Origin: a virus
Virus record (IMG/VR): IMGVR_UViG_3300042914_000971
Location: 1 to 27,727 of that record
Length of the DNA: 27,727 nucleotides
Direction: 5' to 3' (one strand)
Program-made: the position numbers and the translations under genes
Part shown: in pieces, positions 15,060 to 22,343 of the stretch
How positions within the stretch are numbered: position 1 is the stretch's first letter
Layout: every line of letters begins with the position of its first letter
Notes under the pieces: generated by a model
What the model saw: the letters and a program-made list of their open reading frames with translations, nothing else
Database searches by the model: none
Told to the model about the DNA's origin: nothing

Positions 15060-16675
15060 ATCGTGTGGATTTCCCAGGTTTGTTCTGGCTTCGGTGCCGT
15101 CGCCTTCTGCCAGAGGCCAACGGCCTCAACGAGCCCAACCATGCCGTCGATGCGTTCCGTGCTCTTGCTTTTGCTTGGCTTGATGTCGCCTGCGTGGTTC
15201 ATTTCGATGGCAACTGAACTGGCCATCCACGACAGCAGCGGGTTATTGGCGTGCCGCAGCTTTCCCGAAAGCACCAGCGTCTCCAGAAACTTGGCAGGGC
15301 TCGACATTGAGCCGAAACCCTGCCTGAACTCTACGATTTCAAACCCGTCTCCTTGCAGTTGCTGCGAGATGTGCTGAGCGTTCCACGGGTCAATGCCCAT
15401 CTGCCGAATCACGAAACGCTTGCTGATTTCGTTGATGTCTCGACGCACGGTGTCGTAGTCGGTGGCGTTGCCGTCCGTGAGCCGCAGCAGCGGCCCGTAC
15501 TCGTTGCGTTCCTTGGCCCAGTCAAGATAGGGCACCTTATCCCGGTGTGCCCGGCCTTGGGCGTTCTCGGAAGCGGCCCAGAAGAATGGCAGCACGTCAA
15601 AGGTGCCGTCCTCGTCGGGAAAGAGATACACGGCGCACGTCAGGTCCGTGGTGCTTGACAAGTCCAGCCCAACGTACGCCTGGCGGCCGTCGAGTGGTCG
15701 CAACTCGCCGCCGCACGCAGCCCACTTGTCTGGCAGGATCCACCGCACGTCTGACGCCGTGGCCACGTCCAGCCGGTAACGCAGGAACGAGTTGAGTTTG
15801 CTGGGGCTGTTCTTGGCTTCTAGTGCGTCTGCCGCGAATGACTCCAGCGTGATGGTGTGCCCCAGCGACGGGTTAGCCTTATGCCACGTCGCCTCTGCAA
15901 ACGGGTCATCCGCCTCATCGGCCTTGAATACGCAGCCGAAGAAAGCCGGGTCTAGCTTTGGATCTGCGGCACACCGCTCGGCATAAGTTCTCTGCTCCCA
16001 CCAAAGCGCTTTTCGGTCCAACTCCCCGGCCGTGGTGATGGACAGTAGCAGCGGTTGCCGGCGGGAAGCACCGCCGTACCTGAGCGCGTCCCACAGGCGG
16101 CGATCGCGTTGGGCGTGGAGCTCGTCAAAGAGCAGGGCGTGAATGTTCAGCCCTTCGGCACGGAAGGCGTCGGCGCTCAACACCCGGTAGAACGAGTTGC
16201 TTGCCCGGTGAATGATCGTCTTCCGCGAGTCCACCACCTCGAGCACCTTAGAAAGTGCAGGTGACGCCCGCACCATGGCAGCGGCTTCGCGGTAGATGAT
16301 GCCAGCGGATTCACGGTCAGTGCATGCCCCATAGACTTCGGCTCCTGGCTCCTCGTCAGCTAGGAGCATGTACAGGGCAATGCCTGCAAGCAGCGTACTT
16401 TTGCCGTTCTTCTTTGGCACCTCAATGTAGGCCACCCGGTGCTGCCGCATGCCATCGGGCTTCAGCCTGCCGAACAGCTCGCGGAAGATGTCGTGCTGCC
16501 ACGGCAAGAGCTTGAAGTGCTCGCCGGAATGCTGGCCCTTTGAGTGACGCAGCACGCCTTCAAAGAACCGCACCACTCGCCGGTATTTAGCCTCGCCAGC
16601 CGGCGAAAGCTTAGGCACCTTCGGAGGCGAAGAACGCTTCAAGATCGTCTTTGGGCGTTTCGGCTTTCGTCCCAA
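15056..16675 (-). CDS. terL: Terminase large subunit
   Basis: The protein carries a terminase ATPase (Walker A VPKKNGKST, residues 86-94; Walker B LLFDE, 181-185; coupling motif LSITTAG, 211-217) and a RNase H-like nuclease (VGLDLSSTTDLTCAVY with Asp338; later acidic residues near GNATDYD). This is the Terminase_1 (HK97 gp2 type) family, which cuts and packages DNA. The start is uncertain: the TTG at 16675 overlaps the small subunit by 65 bases, while a GTG at 16618 overlaps it by 8 and would fit the compact style better. The coordinates give the longer form. Confidence 0.93.
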   Translation of the reverse strand: MGRKPKRPKTILKRSSPPKVPKLSPAGEAKYRRVVRFFEGVLRHSKGQHSGEHFKLLPWQHDIFRELFGRLKPDGMRQHRVAYIEVPKKNGKSTLLAGIALYMLLADEEPGAEVYGACTDRESAGIIYREAAAMVRASPALSKVLEVVDSRKTIIHRASNSFYRVLSADAFRAEGLNIHALLFDELHAQRDRRLWDALRYGGASRRQPLLLSITTAGELDRKALWWEQRTYAERCAADPKLDPAFFGCVFKADEADDPFAEATWHKANPSLGHTITLESFAADALEAKNSPSKLNSFLRYRLDVATASDVRWILPDKWAACGGELRPLDGRQAYVGLDLSSTTDLTCAVYLFPDEDGTFDVLPFFWAASENAQGRAHRDKVPYLDWAKERNEYGPLLRLTDGNATDYDTVRRDINEISKRFVIRQMGIDPWNAQHISQQLQGDGFEIVEFRQGFGSMSSPAKFLETLVLSGKLRHANNPLLSWMASSVAIEMNHAGDIKPSKSKSTERIDGMVGLVEAVGLWQKATAPKPEQTWEIHTI

Positions 16676-17072
16676 GTCGCACCCTGCTGCTCGGTGTCAG
16701 TCCGAAGTCACCCATCAGGCTGGACTGCAACACGACGAGCCCGCGATACAGACTGCCAGCGGGATTCGGTTTCACGCCACCGAGATCCGTTTTGATTGTT
16801 GGGCCGCTGGCCCTGAGCTCGAGCAGGCAGGCTTGAGCAGCTGCGTGGACTTCGCACAGCGTGGCCAGTGCTTCGCCGTCACCCGTGGTCAGCACGCCCA
16901 TACTGGCAAGGATGTCAACAAGTTCGTGCCACTTGGCAACCGCAATCGGCTCAACGGCCAGGCGTTCCGGCATCGGCGGCGTGCCGGGCGGCGCGGACGG
17001 TTCGCGTTTGGCCGGGCCGCGTTGGGTGCCCTCAAGAATCTTGATGGCGGTCGGCTTTGGTTTTCGGCCCAT
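16611..17072 (-). CDS. terS: Terminase small subunit (P27 family)
   Basis: The 153-residue protein has the family opening MGRKPKPTAIKILEGTQRG, followed by a Pro-rich segment (SAPPGTPPMPERL), the helical core AVAKWHELVDILASMGVLTTGDGEALATLC, and the FGLTPSSRVRLG motif near the end, all typical of P27-type small terminases. It recognises the packaging site and feeds DNA to the large subunit. ATG at 17072 follows the HNH gene after 77 bases. The C-terminus is acidic (PKDDLEAFFASEGA). Confidence 0.92.
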   Translation of the reverse strand: MGRKPKPTAIKILEGTQRGPAKREPSAPPGTPPMPERLAVEPIAVAKWHELVDILASMGVLTTGDGEALATLCEVHAAAQACLLELRASGPTIKTDLGGVKPNPAGSLYRGLVVLQSSLMGDFGLTPSSRVRLGTKAETPKDDLEAFFASEGA

Positions 17073-17136
17073 CGCGTTCGGCTTTCAAAAACGGCGTCGG
17101 ATTTCTGCCGCACGCACGCAGAGGGATACCACGGGG

Positions 17137-17156
17137 TTTTATAGGGGGCTCACCCC
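17137..17156 (-). promoter_or_regulatory. Possible promoter element and small hairpin before the terminase genes
   Basis: In the 77-base gap before the small terminase gene, TATAAAA (17143-17137) stands out from GC-rich surroundings and could be a -10 box; the matching -35 region is poor (TCGGAA at 17-base spacing). Just upstream a perfect GGGG-TGAG-CCCC hairpin holds the HNH stop codon in its loop. Evidence is weak. Confidence 0.3.
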
Positions 17157-17485
17157 ATACTTCCGACCCGCCCCCGGTCGCCGCGTTCTCGTAGCGTCTT
17201 GCGTGCGTGGCACGCGATACATAGGCATTGGCCGTTGCCTACGTCGTACCTCTCGCCCCCTTGGCTAATGGGCGTTACGTGGTCAGCCTGGGCCTCCTTG
17301 GGCCCACCGCAAACACGACCACAATCCCTGCACGTCCAGGCGTCTCGCGTGAGCACAGCCTGCCGCCACGCTCGGTGGGCTTTATCGCAGTACCCACGGG
17401 CTGCCGCGTTTGGCCTGTTGGACTCGTCACGCTTTCGGCGTGCGACCAACCGCAGCGGCCTGTGGATTGGAATACGGTTTGGCAC
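17150..17485 (-). CDS. HNH endonuclease next to the terminase genes
   Basis: A 111-residue protein with a CRDC knuckle, QADHVTPISQGGERYDVGNGQCLCIACHARKT at the C-terminal side, giving the DH...N...CxxCH layout of zinc-bound HNH nucleases. HNH proteins coded beside terminases of HK97-type phages help terminase cut at the packaging site, which fits the position. The start is GTG at 17485, immediately after the stop of the preceding gene, with no strong ribosome binding site, suggesting coupled translation. The N-terminal 45 residues are very basic. Confidence 0.9.
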   Translation of the reverse strand: MPNRIPIHRPLRLVARRKRDESNRPNAAARGYCDKAHRAWRQAVLTRDAWTCRDCGRVCGGPKEAQADHVTPISQGGERYDVGNGQCLCIACHARKTLRERGDRGRVGSMG

Positions 17486-17839
17486 TTAGGACTTCATCAC
17501 GACCGATACGGTGGCCGTGGCGTTGGTGTTGGCTGCCACCAGCTTGACGTACGGGAACGCATAGGACGCATCAGGCAGAGCGTACGCCGTGCGGTTCACA
17601 GTGCTCGGGGCCAGCGTGATAGACGCCACTGAGCCGTCAGAGCCGTACAACTGGCAGAACGATCCAGTGTCGGTGTCGTTGCCCCATACGTTGATAGTCG
17701 CCGCGTTGGTGGTGATGGTGGGGAGCTCGACAATGGCACCCGCCATATCCTCCATTCGCAGCGTCGTGCAGGTGCTCGTGGCCGTCGTGACGGTGGCCGT
17801 GACTACCCGAAAGTTCCGCTTGATCTTCACTTGGCTCAT
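17486..17839 (-). CDS. Hypothetical beta-rich small protein
   Basis: A 117-residue protein with ATG at 17839 behind AAGGAG. It is rich in Thr, Val, Ala and Ser with alternating strands (FRVVTATVTTATSTCTTLRM, FPYVKLVAANTNATATVSVV), resembling small virion decoration or neck proteins and similar in feel to the protein at 10614-11045. It lies between the lectin-type gene cluster and the packaging genes. A structural role is only inferred from composition. Confidence 0.6.
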   Translation of the reverse strand: MSQVKIKRNFRVVTATVTTATSTCTTLRMEDMAGAIVELPTITTNAATINVWGNDTDTGSFCQLYGSDGSVASITLAPSTVNRTAYALPDASYAFPYVKLVAANTNATATVSVVMKS

Positions 17840-17922
17840 GATCGCTCCTTAGTGTTTGGCTCGGGTCATGCCCGAATCGTGGCCTGCCGTCAACGTACGC
17901 TAAGGCGTAGCGGTTCTTGCAG

Positions 17923-18285
17923 TTAGGGTTTGTCTTTCCAGCCTTGATTCCTGCTAACGTCCGTACCGCAATCAATGCACTTCGTCCACGTCACGCCGTC
18001 AATGACTGTCTCCAGCGTCATTATCCAGCCGTCAGGCTTGCCGTAATTGTCGATTTTCATGCGGCTTCGCATTGTCGGCGGAAGCCCTTGAAATGACGCC
18101 GCTGGCTGGTCCGTTGGCCGCTGCGAAAGGTTGTCAGGAGCAGACGGCGAAGACGGTGGCTGCTTATGAGTCCACATCAACTGATAGTAGACGCCGTGAG
18201 CAGCAAAATATGAGTCCTGCTGTGCAGCAACTCCTTGCCACAAAGCGTTCACGACAGCGTCAATAGAATCAGTTGTCTGGCTCAT
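17923..18285 (-). CDS. Hypothetical protein, 120 aa
   Basis: The start codon overlaps the stop of the LamG gene by four bases. The N-terminal 40 residues are helical (SIDAVVNALWQGVAAQQDSY), the middle is a Pro/Ser/Gln-rich linker (QPPSSPSAPDN...RPTDQPAAS), and the C-terminal 45 residues have beta character with a CIDC pair (Cys-x-x-Cys). No family recognised. Its coupling to the lectin gene suggests a shared role. An 83-base gap with no clear signal follows. Confidence 0.6.
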   Translation of the reverse strand: MSQTTDSIDAVVNALWQGVAAQQDSYFAAHGVYYQLMWTHKQPPSSPSAPDNLSQRPTDQPAASFQGLPPTMRSRMKIDNYGKPDGWIMTLETVIDGVTWTKCIDCGTDVSRNQGWKDKP

Positions 18286-19019
18286 GATCGCAAGTCAATA
18301 CCAGCGCCTGAGTTGTAGATCGTGTCGAGCTCCGCATCAGAAACAGCGCGACTCCATTTGCAAAACTCGTCTATGTATCCCGTGAAATAGGACGAGTTAT
18401 CCAGCCGAGCACCAATGCGAAACCCGGCTGGCGTTCCAGGGCATCCCAAAGACTTGCCGGTTGACTGAGTCGCTGACGTTACAGATGAGTTCCATCGCAA
18501 CGTCAGGGCCGTTCCAGACTTTCTTACAGCGCACCAATTCCATGTGTCGGCGGTTGTTGTTCCAGCTGTGCCAAAGTTCAGCGGCCCCTGCTCGGTGTTG
18601 TCAGTCATTCGCAACCAAGCCACCGGGCGACCGCCAGACGTGTTGATTACCAAATGAGAATCTCTTGCGGCACCGTCAGAACTAATAATGTGCGATCCCG
18701 TGTTGGTTGCACCAGACGGAATCAGATACCAAAAGGTCAACGTGAAATCCGCCTCCTGCCATTTCAAATCGTTGGTGTACGAGCACGACAAGAACTGTGT
18801 GTTGGCACCTACAAACGTCCTTGCGTTGCCAACCCTTCCGGCAACGGAAAGCACGGTGTTGTTGGAGGTGAAACTATTACCGCGCCGTGTCCAATCGTCG
18901 GCCGTCACGTTTCCCGACGTGGCCGTTTCGTTCATTGGGACGTATGCCACCAATCCAACACGCAAAGCAGAATACTTGCCAGTTGCTCGTGGCCGCAGCA
19001 GTCTTGGACTCATCGCCAT
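18282..19019 (-). CDS. LamG / concanavalin A-like lectin domain protein
   Basis: The 245-residue protein is nearly all one jelly-roll lectin domain. It has LVAYVPMNETATSGNVTADD at the start, GRVGNARTFVGANTQFLS, FTLTFWYLIPSGA, WNWCAVRKSGTALTLRWN, FRIGARLDNSSYFTGYIDEFCKWSRAVSDAELDTIYN, the classic LamG_3 ending (Y.DEF.IW.RALS..E...LY). Such domains bind carbohydrates and occur in phage tail or capsid decoration proteins. No signal peptide is seen, so a virion protein is more likely than a secreted one. The DNA is AT-richer than the packaging genes. It precedes the terminase block rather than following the tail genes. Confidence 0.85.
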   Translation of the reverse strand: MAMSPRLLRPRATGKYSALRVGLVAYVPMNETATSGNVTADDWTRRGNSFTSNNTVLSVAGRVGNARTFVGANTQFLSCSYTNDLKWQEADFTLTFWYLIPSGATNTGSHIISSDGAARDSHLVINTSGGRPVAWLRMTDNTEQGPLNFGTAGTTTADTWNWCAVRKSGTALTLRWNSSVTSATQSTGKSLGCPGTPAGFRIGARLDNSSYFTGYIDEFCKWSRAVSDAELDTIYNSGAGIDLRS

Positions 19020-19022
19020 GCG

Positions 19023-19265
19023 TCAATTCTCCTGCTGTTCCGTTGCTCGAGGCTGTAGGGCATACAACAGCCGCGTCTGCTCGCTCACTGCCTTGCTGAT
19101 CTCACGCTGCGTCTCGCTCAATGACTTCACAAAGGCCCTGTGCTCCTCAACAAGAGGTAGCAAAACATCGGCGCGAAGCACCCAACCGCAGGCAATGGCT
19201 ACCAAAGTGGGAAATCCCCACCGCTCCATAATGCTGTAAAGCGTTTCCTTTGCTTGGTCGGTCAC
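19023..19265 (-). CDS. Small membrane protein with coiled-coil tail (holin candidate)
   Basis: An 80-residue product starting with GTG at 19265 (GTGA overlap with the previous stop). One membrane helix lies at about residues 17-34 (FPTLVAIACGWVLRADVLL) and the rest is a charged helix (EEHRAFVKSLSETQREISKAV). One helix followed by a coiled coil is the layout of several small holin-like or hemolysin-like (XhlA) phage proteins. It belongs to a run of membrane and exported proteins, so a lysis role is a fair guess, not a demonstrated one. Confidence 0.62.
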   Translation of the reverse strand: MTDQAKETLYSIMERWGFPTLVAIACGWVLRADVLLPLVEEHRAFVKSLSETQREISKAVSEQTRLLYALQPRATEQQEN

Positions 19266-19579
19266 TGCATCGCCTCCAGCATCTCGCCACGATTATCCAG
19301 CCACCGCTGCACGATTTTCTTGACGATCTCGCTGATGATGGCCGCCAAAATGATGCTGGCCAGAAACCCCATGCCGTACTCACGCTCCTGGCGTTCCAGT
19401 CGCCGGGCGAAGTGCTTGGCCACGATTTGCGTCTGCCCGGCATCGCACTGGTACAGCACCGGAATGGGCCACTCCCTTAAGGCTCGCTCGACAATGCGGC
19501 CAACACGCTCGCGGCCGAGCAGATGCTTACGCATCGGCAGCGAGTCCCACACGTCAGCGATGAGTTCTTCGCGGGTCAT
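19262..19579 (-). CDS. Hypothetical membrane-anchored protein
   Basis: A 105-residue protein with ATG at 19579 overlapping the lipoprotein stop by four bases. The first 70 residues are soluble and helical (MTREELIADVWDSLPMRKHL), and one membrane helix lies near the C-terminus (MGFLASIILAAIISEIVKKI), followed by a basic tail. It overlaps the following holin-like gene by four bases as well. Tail-anchored topology is likely. A part in lysis or membrane remodelling is possible from context only. Confidence 0.6.
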   Translation of the reverse strand: MTREELIADVWDSLPMRKHLLGRERVGRIVERALREWPIPVLYQCDAGQTQIVAKHFARRLERQEREYGMGFLASIILAAIISEIVKKIVQRWLDNRGEMLEAMQ

Positions 19580-19851
19580 TTGGGGCAGCCCTTGCAGACG
19601 CTCTTCATCTTCTTGCCAGTGCCTTTGCAGGCCGGGCACTCAAGCACAATACGGCCGTCGCCTATCTTTCCGGTGCCGTTGCAGTTGTCGCATTGATCGC
19701 TGCTTGGTGTCGGCGTGGGGTGAATCTGCTCCCGCATCTGCACAACCACTCGCGCCGTCTCGCAGGCCAAGTCGGCGGATACGCCGTGGTCATCAGGCAG
19801 CGTGGCAACGCAGCCGATCAGCACGACAACAAAAGGCAATACCCAACGCAT
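19576..19851 (-). CDS. Putative lipoprotein with DnaJ-type zinc motifs
   Basis: The 91-residue protein starts at ATG 19851, sharing bases with the protease stop (TAATG). Residues 1-14 are a lipoprotein signal (MRWVLPFVVVLIGC, lipobox LIGC with Cys14). A Pro/Thr linker leads to two CxxCxGxG motifs (CDNCNGTG and CPACKGTG) and a final CKGC, as in the zinc domain of DnaJ chaperones. An exported lipid-anchored zinc module is unusual; DnaJ motifs bind unfolded proteins in the cytosol. It might be a spanin-like outer envelope component or a chaperone for envelope proteins; both are speculation. Confidence 0.68.
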   Translation of the reverse strand: MRWVLPFVVVLIGCVATLPDDHGVSADLACETARVVVQMREQIHPTPTPSSDQCDNCNGTGKIGDGRIVLECPACKGTGKKMKSVCKGCPK

Positions 19852-20780
19852 TACAGCACCCCATCTAGCCAGTTCTCGGGCATCAAAGACGGGCGGAACC
19901 CGTTGAATCCAGCGACGGCGTATGAGTCGCCGCCAGCACACATTGAATCGATTACAGACGCATCCACCCAGCCGCTCGTGCGTTGAAATGCTGGCGGTGC
20001 CTTCTCATCCACAGGCCCGCCATAGCAGTCGGACCACGAGTTCGGAACACGCAAGGCTGGGCGATCCCACCGCAAATCGCAACCCATCAGGCAGTGGGCC
20101 CATGTCCCCATAGGCGCGAGCCAGCCCCCGCCGTGCTTGGCGTCCTTCTTGAACGTCATCGAGAAGCCACGCATGGAGCACAAAAACACCGGGTAGCCGT
20201 TGCTGATGGCCTTGGCACAGTCCTCGAAGTTCCGCACAAGGGTGACTTCAGCCACCTTGTGTTGAGCGGCATGAGGCTCAAGGCTGTTTGGCAGCCCGTC
20301 ACGGCCAAGCGTTCGCTCTTCCGTGCCGCTTAGTTGCTTATCCCAACGCTTGCCACCGTAGTCCTGGCCATAGTGCAGCGTGCCGAAGTCTCGGATGGCC
20401 TTGGCCGCATGAAAGCCCGTGCTGCCATCGCCGCCGCCGTTGCGGGTCTGGCCTCGTGCCTCAACTCGAGACAGGCCGTACACCACGCCTTCAATGCACC
20501 GGCCGCCCCAGACTTCCGTTTCTTTCCGCAGCCAGATGTCGCACGCGGCCAGAATGTCCACGGCCATCGCCGTCCCCCAGCCAACGCACGAGCCGATTGG
20601 CTGAGAGCCACGCTTCCACCCCGGCATGCTCTTAAGCAGCAGCTGCGACAGGCTCACGTCATGCTTAGCCGTCTGGAGCTCAGGGCCAGCCTCCGCCAGC
20701 GTCGGGCGTGGCAGTGATGCCACGAACGCCTCTGAGCCTGCGGGGTCTGGGGTGTATCCAAAGAGCGGCACGAAAGCCAT
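19851..20780 (-). CDS. Papain-like (C1-type) cysteine protease
   Basis: The 309-residue protein has the papain triad in order: Gln60 and Cys65 in QPIGSCVGWGTAMAVDI, His229 in WAHCLMGCDLR and Asn247 in VPNSWSDCYGG, matching the QGxCGSCWAF, HAV and NSWG elements of C1 peptidases. No signal peptide is present. A GGAGG site precedes the ATG at 20780, 2 bases after the previous stop. It sits among membrane and lipoprotein genes and no amidase, muramidase or transglycosylase is seen in the window, so it may attack a host envelope or processed virion protein. Substrate unknown. The long region between Cys and His is as expected. Confidence 0.8.
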   Translation of the reverse strand: MAFVPLFGYTPDPAGSEAFVASLPRPTLAEAGPELQTAKHDVSLSQLLLKSMPGWKRGSQPIGSCVGWGTAMAVDILAACDIWLRKETEVWGGRCIEGVVYGLSRVEARGQTRNGGGDGSTGFHAAKAIRDFGTLHYGQDYGGKRWDKQLSGTEERTLGRDGLPNSLEPHAAQHKVAEVTLVRNFEDCAKAISNGYPVFLCSMRGFSMTFKKDAKHGGGWLAPMGTWAHCLMGCDLRWDRPALRVPNSWSDCYGGPVDEKAPPAFQRTSGWVDASVIDSMCAGGDSYAVAGFNGFRPSLMPENWLDGVL

Positions 20781-20782
20781 GA

Positions 20783-21391
20783 CTAGCCTCCGTTCATGCC
20801 GGCCCAGGCGACAGCCTTGGCGAAGTCGCAAAACCGCTGCCGCACTGCCGCATCAACCGGCACAACGTCACGGCCAGTAGCGGTGTTGTACGCCTCTTCC
20901 ACAGCGTCACGCAGGCCAGGGATCTCGCCGGGCTGATGCTGCCCGATACGACGCCATGCGATGTCTAGAGCCAAGCTCGTAAACATGCGCAGCGAGCGGG
21001 TGTCCGAAAACACCACTTCGGTGGTCACGGCATCGCCGGCCACGACGGTGGCGGCTTTGTTCCACGTTTGAGCCCATAGCATGCGGTCGCCCATTGGCAG
21101 CGCCTTAAGGGACTCGGTCACTGGCCGCACCAGCTGCTGCATCTCCACGCTCGGAGTCTCCACGTCCACAGTGACGGCAGGAGCCGCCGGAAGTTTTGGC
21201 ATCGGGATCTGGCCCCATGCCGCCGCAATGATCAGCAACGCCGCTGCGATTCTTCCAAGGCTGGAGCGTTCGGCGTAGCAGGCTTCGGCGGCCTGAGAGA
21301 GCCAGCCGGCGATGGTTTCCCGGTACGGGGCGGCCAGCAAAGCAACCGCCGCCACCACGGCAGCAAGGCGAATGATTGAATCATCACTCAA
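20783..21391 (-). CDS. Two-helix membrane protein, unknown function
   Basis: A 202-residue protein. I chose the TTG at 21391, which overlaps the preceding stop (TTGA) and has GGAG about 8 bases upstream; a second TTG at 21421 would add 10 residues. Two hydrophobic helices (IIRLAAVVAAVALLAAPYRE and RIAAALLIIAAAWGQIPM) lie in the first 70 residues, followed by a soluble ~130-residue domain. The soluble part contains a Trp/Arg-rich segment (ALDIAWRRIGQHQ) and no known motif. It heads the run of membrane and protease genes, but its function is unknown. Confidence 0.6.
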   Translation of the reverse strand: MSDDSIIRLAAVVAAVALLAAPYRETIAGWLSQAAEACYAERSSLGRIAAALLIIAAAWGQIPMPKLPAAPAVTVDVETPSVEMQQLVRPVTESLKALPMGDRMLWAQTWNKAATVVAGDAVTTEVVFSDTRSLRMFTSLALDIAWRRIGQHQPGEIPGLRDAVEEAYNTATGRDVVPVDAAVRQRFCDFAKAVAWAGMNGG

Positions 21392-21690
21392 CGGACGGTC
21401 TCCACTTGGAGCAGAGCCCAACGCACCACAGCCTCGCCTTGCGGCGTGCGAATGATGTCACCTAAGAGCCTGACCAGCTGATCGTCAGCCTTGGCGTCGG
21501 TCTTACTTGCCAGCCATTCGGCGGCCTCGGCCACAATGATGGACTTCCTGTACGGGTCTGACTCGTTGACGAGTCGTTGGCCGTAGCCAATGAGCGGCGA
21601 CCACGCCTGCAAAAGGGCAATTTGTTGCCAAATGTTCAGGCCGGCACCGTACTGCTCGAGCTCGGCGGGCGTTGCTTCGTATGCGGGCAT
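21388..21690 (-). CDS. Hypothetical protein, 100 aa
   Basis: ATG at 21690 lies three bases after the stop of the acidic protein. The product is helical with an aromatic core (LNIWQQIALLQAWSPLIGYG) and an Ala/Glu-rich middle (IIVAEAAEWLASKTDAK). It overlaps the following membrane protein gene by four bases (TTGA). No family recognised. The compact helical style would suit a small adaptor or regulator, but there is no direct hint. Confidence 0.6.
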   Translation of the reverse strand: MPAYEATPAELEQYGAGLNIWQQIALLQAWSPLIGYGQRLVNESDPYRKSIIVAEAAEWLASKTDAKADDQLVRLLGDIIRTPQGEAVVRWALLQVETVR

Positions 21691-21693
21691 TGC

Positions 21694-21957
21694 TCAGTCC
21701 TCCTCGTCTGATTCTGCCTCCTCCTCGTCGCTACTTGCAGTTGAGTGCAGCACCGTGTCCTGCAGTTCCTGATAGAGAAACTGCCAAATGTCTTTGGCTT
21801 CTTCGTGTGCGTCTTTGGCGTCCAGTCGAAAGGGCTGCTGCCATACTTCTTCCTCTAGCACTTTGGCGTTGCCGTCCGTGTAATACGCATAGACGTACAG
21901 CCGCCCATATTCCACGACGATGCGGCGAACGATTGCGTCTTTCTCTTTTGCCATCAT
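21694..21957 (-). CDS. Small acidic-tailed protein
   Basis: An 87-residue protein whose ATG overlaps the helix-turn-helix stop by four bases. The N-terminal half has beta strands rich in Tyr (RRIVVEYGRLYVYAYYTDG), then a helix, and the last 14 residues are nearly all Asp, Glu and Ser (SSDEEEAESDEED). Such acidic tails are found in DNA-mimic or protein-binding phage proteins, but the rest of the chain gives no clue. Function unknown. Confidence 0.6.
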   Translation of the reverse strand: MMAKEKDAIVRRIVVEYGRLYVYAYYTDGNAKVLEEEVWQQPFRLDAKDAHEEAKDIWQFLYQELQDTVLHSTASSDEEEAESDEED

Positions 21958-22343
21958 TCGCCCCTCATGCCGTCAATCAGGCCCTCAATCGGATCGTCAC
22001 CACGTTCCTGCGGTGCGTCGAACCGGAAACGTATAAAGTCGTTTTCGGTCTTGCGATAAGCCTTGTCGGCGGGCTCGGCTAACCTGTCGGCCAGGTGCTT
22101 GGCCCTGATAGCGGCGCACTGCTGGCGAATCTCAGCCGGCGTCGGGTCGCCGTGCCGTGGCCCCTTCTTTCGCTTGCTGCGGTCCAGCCGTAGCGGCAGG
22201 TGCAGCCGGTCGCGTAGCCGAATGATTTGATCTCGGCTCACGCCAAGAAACGAAGTCATCTCGGCGTATGTGGAGCCAGATGCCCACACGTTCGCCAGCA
22301 ACGACTGGAAGGACTTACACGCCGTTGAGACTGTTCGCCGCAT
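21954..22343 (-). CDS. Helix-turn-helix protein (GcrA-like DNA-binding type)
   Basis: The 129-residue protein has a helix-turn-helix of the Hin/homeodomain-like or GcrA-like type near the N-terminus (SLLANVWASGSTYAEMTSFL, GVSRDQIIRLRDRLHLP), a basic linker (RLDRSKRKKGPRHG) and a helical end with RAKHLADRL. It resembles the protein at 26954-27328 in order and motifs, so the two are probably paralogues. A TGGAG element precedes the ATG at 22343, which overlaps the preceding glycosyltransferase gene by 29 bases. Likely a transcription regulator, perhaps of early or late genes. Confidence 0.68.
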   Translation of the reverse strand: MRRTVSTACKSFQSLLANVWASGSTYAEMTSFLGVSRDQIIRLRDRLHLPLRLDRSKRKKGPRHGDPTPAEIRQQCAAIRAKHLADRLAEPADKAYRKTENDFIRFRFDAPQERGDDPIEGLIDGMRGE

